From: Saccharum officinarum
Taxonomy: Eukaryota; Streptophyta; Magnoliopsida; Poales; Poaceae
NCBI GenBank assembly: GCA_020631735.1
Contig: CM036201.1
Coordinates: 76,646,353 to 76,710,352, forward strand
Length of the DNA: 64,000 nt
Direction: 5' to 3'
Notes under the pieces: generated by a model
The model's database searches: none
Seen by the model: the letters and a program-made list of their open reading frames with translations, nothing else
Told to the model about the DNA's origin: nothing
Position numbers and translations under genes: made by a program
Shown here: positions 58,842-64,000 of the stretch, in pieces
Position numbering within the stretch: position 1 is the first letter of the stretch
How the letters are laid out: each line of letters starts with the position of its first letter

Positions 58842-59129
58842 CTTTGTGTATCGGAGGTTTGTAAGGCTTATGTGTATGGAGATGGAGGTCTGTATGGCTT
58901 GTTCATGAGGACAAGACAGTTTTATGATGAGACTGTAACGATAACTAGCTCTAGAAAAAATAATAAAAATCTCGCTTGCTTTGGGAAAGCAGTACGTCCA
59001 GCTAGTGGAAGACCTGGACTAGGAATCTCAAAGGCAGTAGTCTCATCTGATTTAACGGAAACAATGATGTGCTTTTCTCCTGTCTTTTTGATTTAATAGA
59101 GACAATGATGTGCTTTGCAATGTTAATGG
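58842..59129 (-). promoter_or_regulatory. Proximal promoter and 5' UTR of WAK copy 2, cut by E6
   Basis: The region is shared with copy 1. No clear TATA box was identified. The distal promoter lies beyond E6, outside the window. Confidence 0.4.
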
Positions 59130-61537
59130 TGTCACACCCATTTAACGACTAAATGGAGTGCATAATCTTATGTGTGCCCAGAGATCAATCACACATAAGT
59201 TAACAAATTATAAAGGATGTATCATCACAAATGTTATTACATCACGATTATTATCACATAGTCTTTACAATAATGTAGCGGAAGTAAAATGTAAAACTCT
59301 CGTGGTAGCTCCAATCATAGGCACATTGACTGGTTGACTGCAAGTCTAGTAATCTTCCGGAAAGTAGAAGTAGTCACTACTTGCACCATCTGTTACCCAT
59401 CCGGGAATTTTATCCAAGTAAGAAAAATAAACAAGCGTAAGTACATCTCGTACTCAACAAGTGTAACATGGGGTTCATGAGGCTCAAAGGCATAACATAG
59501 GTTTATCAGCATGTAGCTTTTAATTAGCATTATTTCAGTATATCAATAATATCAAAGTGTTTCAATGTAAACAATAAATATATGATCCATGTGAAATGAT
59601 TAACGAATAGCAAAAACATATTCATTATTAATGATCCACTATTCCATAAGGGTCCAAGGCCACTCGTGACCGTGAGCACGACTGTTATAACAGTTTTACA
59701 CTCTGCAGAGGTTGTACACTTTCACTGTGAGTCATGTTGCCCATATGCCCGGGTTAATTACTCCCAAAATACTTCCAAGGTGAGCAGGCAGGGAAACACT
59801 ATGAAGTCTTTCGAAGGTTCGTCTAACAAGTTAGGGCCATTAGATTTCACTCGGCAAACAGATGTAGAGCCCCCTTCCAAATGGCACAATAACACGCAGC
59901 CTATACTCATGAGGACAGAGGCCGCACTATATCCGATTCGTCAAGCCATTCTTACGCCATAAAGGAATACCACTAACAAGCTAGAAAAGGTCCTTCTATA
60001 TGACTAAAGCCAGAGCCATTTTAGCCCTCACAGTTGTACTGTAAATCCCAGATTTTCGCTTACAGATAAGTCCTTATGGAGAGTAACGAGAGCACCAAAT
60101 AACCCATGCTCTAGTACTCTTTAACAGTAATAAAAATCATCTTTTATTGTTTATTGCATATTCCATTAGTCAAATTATATGATCATGGTTCATATTAAGC
60201 ACTAGCAATACTAATCCATGCAATATAATAGGTATCAAGGAATAAGATCAACACTAAGTCATCCTTAACAAGGAATATATGCATAATGATATTATTTGCT
60301 TAATGTGAATAGGACAACAAGGATAATCCCATGCTATACTTGCCTTGCTCAAACTGGTCCTGGTGATCTTGTTCGTAGAAAAACTCCTGATCTCCAATGA
60401 ATTGCTCACCGTCTATACTCGATCAACGATAGCAACAACATTCATCCAGAACAATCATGCATAAACAAACAAGACTATAATTAGAACAGTACACCAACAG
60501 TAAGAAAATACGATAAAAAGTTTTTAAAATGAATCTACAACTCGCTAGGATCACACAGACGCAAAGATCACGAAAAACAGAGCTAAAACGACGAAGTTAT
60601 GAATTTACGAAGATTTCCTATAGAAAAGTAATTACTTTAATTCAAGCTTGAAAATAAAATATCATAAACCTACTGAACAGTTCTACTAACATGTAGAGCT
60701 CTCAATTACGAACCTAACGCAATTTGAACGGGTCAAATCGGAGTTAAAACGGATAAATTATGACTAAAACAAACTCAGTGGCATAACTGTAAATAGCTGA
60801 AAACGTATTTTGACTTAACTGAGATCAAACTACGCTTTCAAAAGGATATTACGCGATTCTGAAATACGCTTTGGACTGCGGGGTAGACAATTGAAAAACA
60901 CAGGGTCTCTTTAGCAAAATGCGCAGCCAAAACGGTATCCTCCATCTGCGGCCGTTGGATTCAAAATAGACGGCTCAGATTGGATCGGGAACAGCCGGCG
61001 GCGGCGCTCGGCCGAAACAGAGCCGCAACGACGAGATTCACGACGGCGCCATCGCCGGAGAACTCTAAAGCTCGAATCTGAGCACCATTCGACGATTAGA
61101 AGGTACCGGGATGGAGTAGGGAACATGGCGAGCTCACCGAGGTAGAAAACGGAGACGAAGTCGGATCAAAAGCGGTGTGGAGCTTGGGATGGTGGACGGT
61201 CACGACTGCGGCTCCCGCGTAGCCTCCTCGGGACGATATTGGTCTTCCGCCTCAGTGCAATATGGAGCGGAGGGGTGCGGCATCCCATTTTTATAACCCG
61301 GAGATGCTCTAAACAAGGAAGGGGAAGATTATGACGGCGGATTCGATCGGGTGATACAAGGAAAGGAAATCCGGTCAGTGTCGTGGGAAAGAAGAAGACG
61401 CCTGACATGTGGGCCCGTAGCGTCAGCGATACACGGCGAGAGATAGACGCGGCAGCGTGCTCGCGTGGGTTGCTGGGCCAGCGTCTCGGCTCGGCCCAAG
61501 CGACAAAGCGGTACGCGCGCTCATGCGCGTGGGTATC
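59130..61537 (-). repeat. E6 3' LTR, 5'-truncated
   Basis: It contains a minus-strand TATA box 'ttataaaaat' at 61296-61287 and the shared R/U5 module at about 59650-60075. Its beginning has been removed by the internal deletion. Confidence 0.85.
61287..61296 (-). promoter_or_regulatory. E6 LTR TATA box
   Basis: TTATAAAAAT lies upstream of a GC-rich leader on the minus strand. It could also start transcription towards WAK copy 2, which lies in the same direction. Confidence 0.5.
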
Positions 61538-63980
61538 TGCATAGGTTGTAACAATCCTGCAGGTCTCTGGTGTTCAGCTTTCACCCTTTGACATGTGTCA
61601 CACAAAGCAACATACTCAGCAACATCTCTTTTCAAACCATACCACCAATATTTCTCTCTCAGATCCAGATACATCTTAGTACTCCTAGGATGTATGAAAT
61701 AAGCTGACTCATGAGTTTCACTCAAAATTGCCTTTCTGATAGTCTTATCCTCTGGCACACATAGTCTTTTTCCAAACCATAGCGTACCCTTATCATCCTT
61801 ATGGAATCCTGGTGATTTGCCCTTCACTATATTCTCCGCTATCTCTCTCAATTTTGCATCTTTCATCTGACTCTTATGTATCTCTTGCTCCAGAGTAGGT
61901 TCTAGTACCAATTCTACTGCATTGGTGGTAAACCCTAAGTTCAGATGCTCACATTCAGCACACAACTCTCTTGACAAAGGCATTACTTGCATTTCATTAG
62001 CGTAGCTTTTCCTACTAAGAGCATCAGCAACGACGTTAGCCTTTCCTGGGTGATAATGCACCTCTTGATCATAATCCTTTATCAACTCCAACCATCCACG
62101 CTGCCTCAAGTTCAAATCTGATTGAGTGAAGATATACTTCAGACTCTTGTGATCAGTGTATATATCACTCTTATGTCCAATCAAATAGTGTCTCCATATC
62201 TTTAGTGCATGAACCACTGCAGCTAATTCCAAGTCATGAGTAGGATAATTTAATTTATGCTTTCTCAATTGTCTCGATGCATATGCCACAACTCTACCTT
62301 CTTGGATAAGAACACATCCTAAACCCAAACGAGATGCATCACAGTAGATAGAGAATTGTTTACTCAGATCTGGCAAAACTAATACTGGTGTAGTGGTCAA
62401 TCTTTTCTTCAATTCCTCAAAATTAGCCTGACACTTCTCAGACCACACAAACTTGGCATTCTTCTCTAATAGTGCAGTCATTGGCTTCGCAAGCTTAGAA
62501 AATCCCTCTATAAATCTCCTGTAATAGCCTGCTAATCCCAAGAAACTACAGATCTCACTTGCATTGGTTGGTGGCTTCCAGTCCAATACATCTTTCACTT
62601 TGCTAGGATCTACTGATATTTCTCCATTTAAGACAACATGACCAAGAAAGGAAACTTCCTTCAACCAAAACTCACATTTACTCCGCTTAGCATATAACTG
62701 ATGTTCTCTGAGCTTTTGCAAGACCAACCTCAAATGTTCAGCATGTTCCTCCTCAGTCTTGGAGAATACTAGAATATCATCAATGAATACCACTATAAAC
62801 TTGTCTAGATATTCCATGAATACCTTATTCATCAAATACATAAAGTATGCAGGAGCATTAGTCAGACCAAAAGACATCACTGTATACTCATATAACCCAT
62901 ACCGTGTGGTAAAAGTTGTCTTTGGTACATCACTAGCATGAATCTTCAACTAATGATATCTAGAACGAAGATCAATCTTGGAGAATACACAAGCATCTCT
63001 TAGCTGATCAAACAAGTCATCAATCCTGGGCAACGGGTACTTATTCTTGATGGTAACCTCATTGAGAGACCGATAATCTACACACATCCTCTGAGTACCA
63101 TCTTTCTTATCCACAAAAATCACTGGTGCTCCCCAAGGTGAAGAACTAGGATGAATGAAACCCTTATCCTGTAATTCCTTAATTTGTTTCTTAAGTTCTT
63201 CTGATTCATCTACTCCCATTCTATATGGACGCTTAGCTATGGGTGCAGTTCCAGGTAATAATTCAATAATAAATTCAATGTCACGGTCTGGCGGCATACC
63301 TGGCAATTCCTCAGAAAACACATCGGAGAACTCTTCCACAACCTGGTCCTCCTTGTTGGCACCATCAGTAAGCTAGTTTACTGTAGCGGTCTTCTGCTTT
63401 TGCACTTTCACATCAACTCTGATCCTATCTCTCTTTGGTGTTGTCAGTACTACTGATTTCCCCTTGCACTGAATCTCTGCTTGTTGTTGCATCATCCAAT
63501 CCATTCCTAAGATAAGATCAATCCAAGTTGTTCTCAATACTATAGGACTCACCTTAAACTCTACCCCCCTTAGAATGAGACTAATCGGGAGACAACGATA
63601 AGATGCTGGCATGCTTCCACCAAGTGAGTTTACTAATATAGGGTTCTTCATGGCACACAAATGAATTCTATGTATTCTAACAAATGATTGTGATATGAAA
63701 GAATGTGATACTCCAGAATCAAAAAGAACAGTGGCGGGAGTGGAATGGACATCGAACGTACCAAGCATAACTTCTGGTTCCTCCACTGTGGTTTCCTAGG
63801 ACAAGTGGTTGACCCTTCTAGTGTTAGATGCAGGCTTCTGGTGACTACCCTGCCTCTGTGGAGTCTGCTGGTTGATCTTCTTAGGGCAATTATAGGACCA
63901 GTGACCTTCTTTCCCACATCGAAAACACTTGTTGGGGGTATTAGGAGCACTGGTCTTCATTGGAGTATTATTGGAAGGAC
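61538..63980 (-). pseudogene. E6 gag-pol remnant: zinc knuckle, protease, RT, RNase H, partial integrase
   Basis: From right to left: the CCHC knuckle CFRCGKEGHWSYNC (about 63928-63887); protease [12 protein letters not shown] (about 63727-63692); RT from about 63290 with [11 protein letters not shown] near 62800-62768; RNase [18 protein letters not shown] (about 62358-62308); then the integrase zinc domain with CDTCQR ending at LLQPMQIP (61538). In-frame TAG stops lie at 63797-63799, 63373-63375 and 62950-62952. E2 reads Arg at the 63373 position and Gln at the 62950 position. The frame running on to 61423 reads LTR sequence and is an artefact of the deletion. It is non-functional. Confidence 0.9.
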
Positions 63981-64000
63981 CCTGACGCTGAGGCTGATTC

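Larger units (their letters stand above)
56590..59129. repeat. Direct duplication, copy 2 (WAK ectodomain locus)
   Basis: This matches 2661-5180 throughout. It includes about 290 bp upstream of the start codon, cut by E6 at 59130. Confidence 0.85.
59130..64000 (-). mobile_element. E6: chromovirus (Ty3/gypsy), minus strand, internally deleted, runs off the window
   Basis: The 3' LTR end lies at 59130 (TGTCACACCC on plus) after a target site AATGG (59125-59129); the empty site is visible in WAK copy 1 at 5180/5181. Going right, the order is LTR, truncated integrase, RNase H, RT, protease and gag knuckle. The 5' part is outside. A deletion joins the middle of integrase to the middle of the LTR at about 61537/61538, removing the integrase core, chromodomain, PPT and LTR start. 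The protein is close to E2, so they are members of related families. Confidence 0.9.

Noticed and set aside
61423..61540. C-terminal extension of the E6 pol frame
   Set aside because: These residues are LTR sequence read through the deletion joint, not part of a real protein.

Overview
This is plant nuclear DNA from a grass, most likely a panicoid or andropogonoid species. The reasons are wall-associated receptor kinase (WAK) exons of the rice and sorghum type, chromodomain Ty3/gypsy elements with 2.5-4.9 kb LTRs, Sirevirus-type Ty1/copia LTRs, and an intron-bearing serine:glyoxylate aminotransferase fragment. There are no bacterial genes, rRNA, tRNA or CRISPR arrays. Nearly all protein-coding sequence is either transposon-derived or a damaged host gene. 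The species is an inference; all repeat comparisons were made by eye.

Host layer. Two copies of a WAK ectodomain lie on the minus strand, at 3042-4891 (copy 1) and 56971-58841 (copy 2), inside a direct duplication (2661-5180 and 56590-59129). The EGF_CA, transmembrane and kinase exons lie at 11429-12893, also minus. Orientation, exon order and splice phase suggest that copy 2 and this kinase block were one gene whose intron has grown to about 44 kb (12894-56970). The kinase half of copy 1 would lie left of the window, beyond the retroelement that ends at 2660. Both copies are broken. Between the two WAK loci (5.2-11.4 kb) lie a DUF4283-type pseudogene, a C-terminal serine:glyoxylate aminotransferase fragment, an EF-hand fragment, and a short non-autonomous LTR element (9011-10624) whose ORF carries an IQ motif.

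Transposon layer. The intron is a Russian doll whose joints can be read from target-site duplications (TSDs). A solo Sirevirus-like LTR (S1, 15031-56157; TSD AGTGC/AATGC) was hit by a chromovirus solo LTR (E1, 15991-55183; TSD GGCAG). E1 holds a full chromovirus (E2, 18109-29956, plus strand; TSD TAATA) and a gag-only copia-like element (E3, 30817-54367, minus strand; TSD GCGGC). E3 was hit by a non-autonomous chromovirus derivative (E4, 34763-49003, minus strand; TSD ATGAT). E4 holds a 4.9 kb solo LTR (E5, 38682-43560; TSD TTCTC), a miniature LTR element with only 40 bp between its LTRs (TRIM1, 46470-47081; TSD CCATG) and a second miniature element (TRIM2, 48266-49003) that has replaced the outer end of E4. 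A further chromovirus (E6, 59130 to the window end, minus strand) sits in the promoter of WAK copy 2, and the 3' LTR of another (element A, 1-2660) lies in the intron of copy 1.

How the pieces relate. E2 has the full chromovirus gene set plus an extra ORF before gag, but carries stops and a frameshift. E3, E4, the 9-10.6 kb element and the two TRIMs lack some or all protein genes and must depend on partners. The LTRs of A, E1, E2, E4 and E6 share one R/U5 module that includes a small conserved inverted repeat, although the rest of each LTR differs. The most unusual points are the split WAK gene, the hybrid TRIM2/E4 terminus, the 40-bp-core TRIM and the gag-only element with four zinc knuckles.
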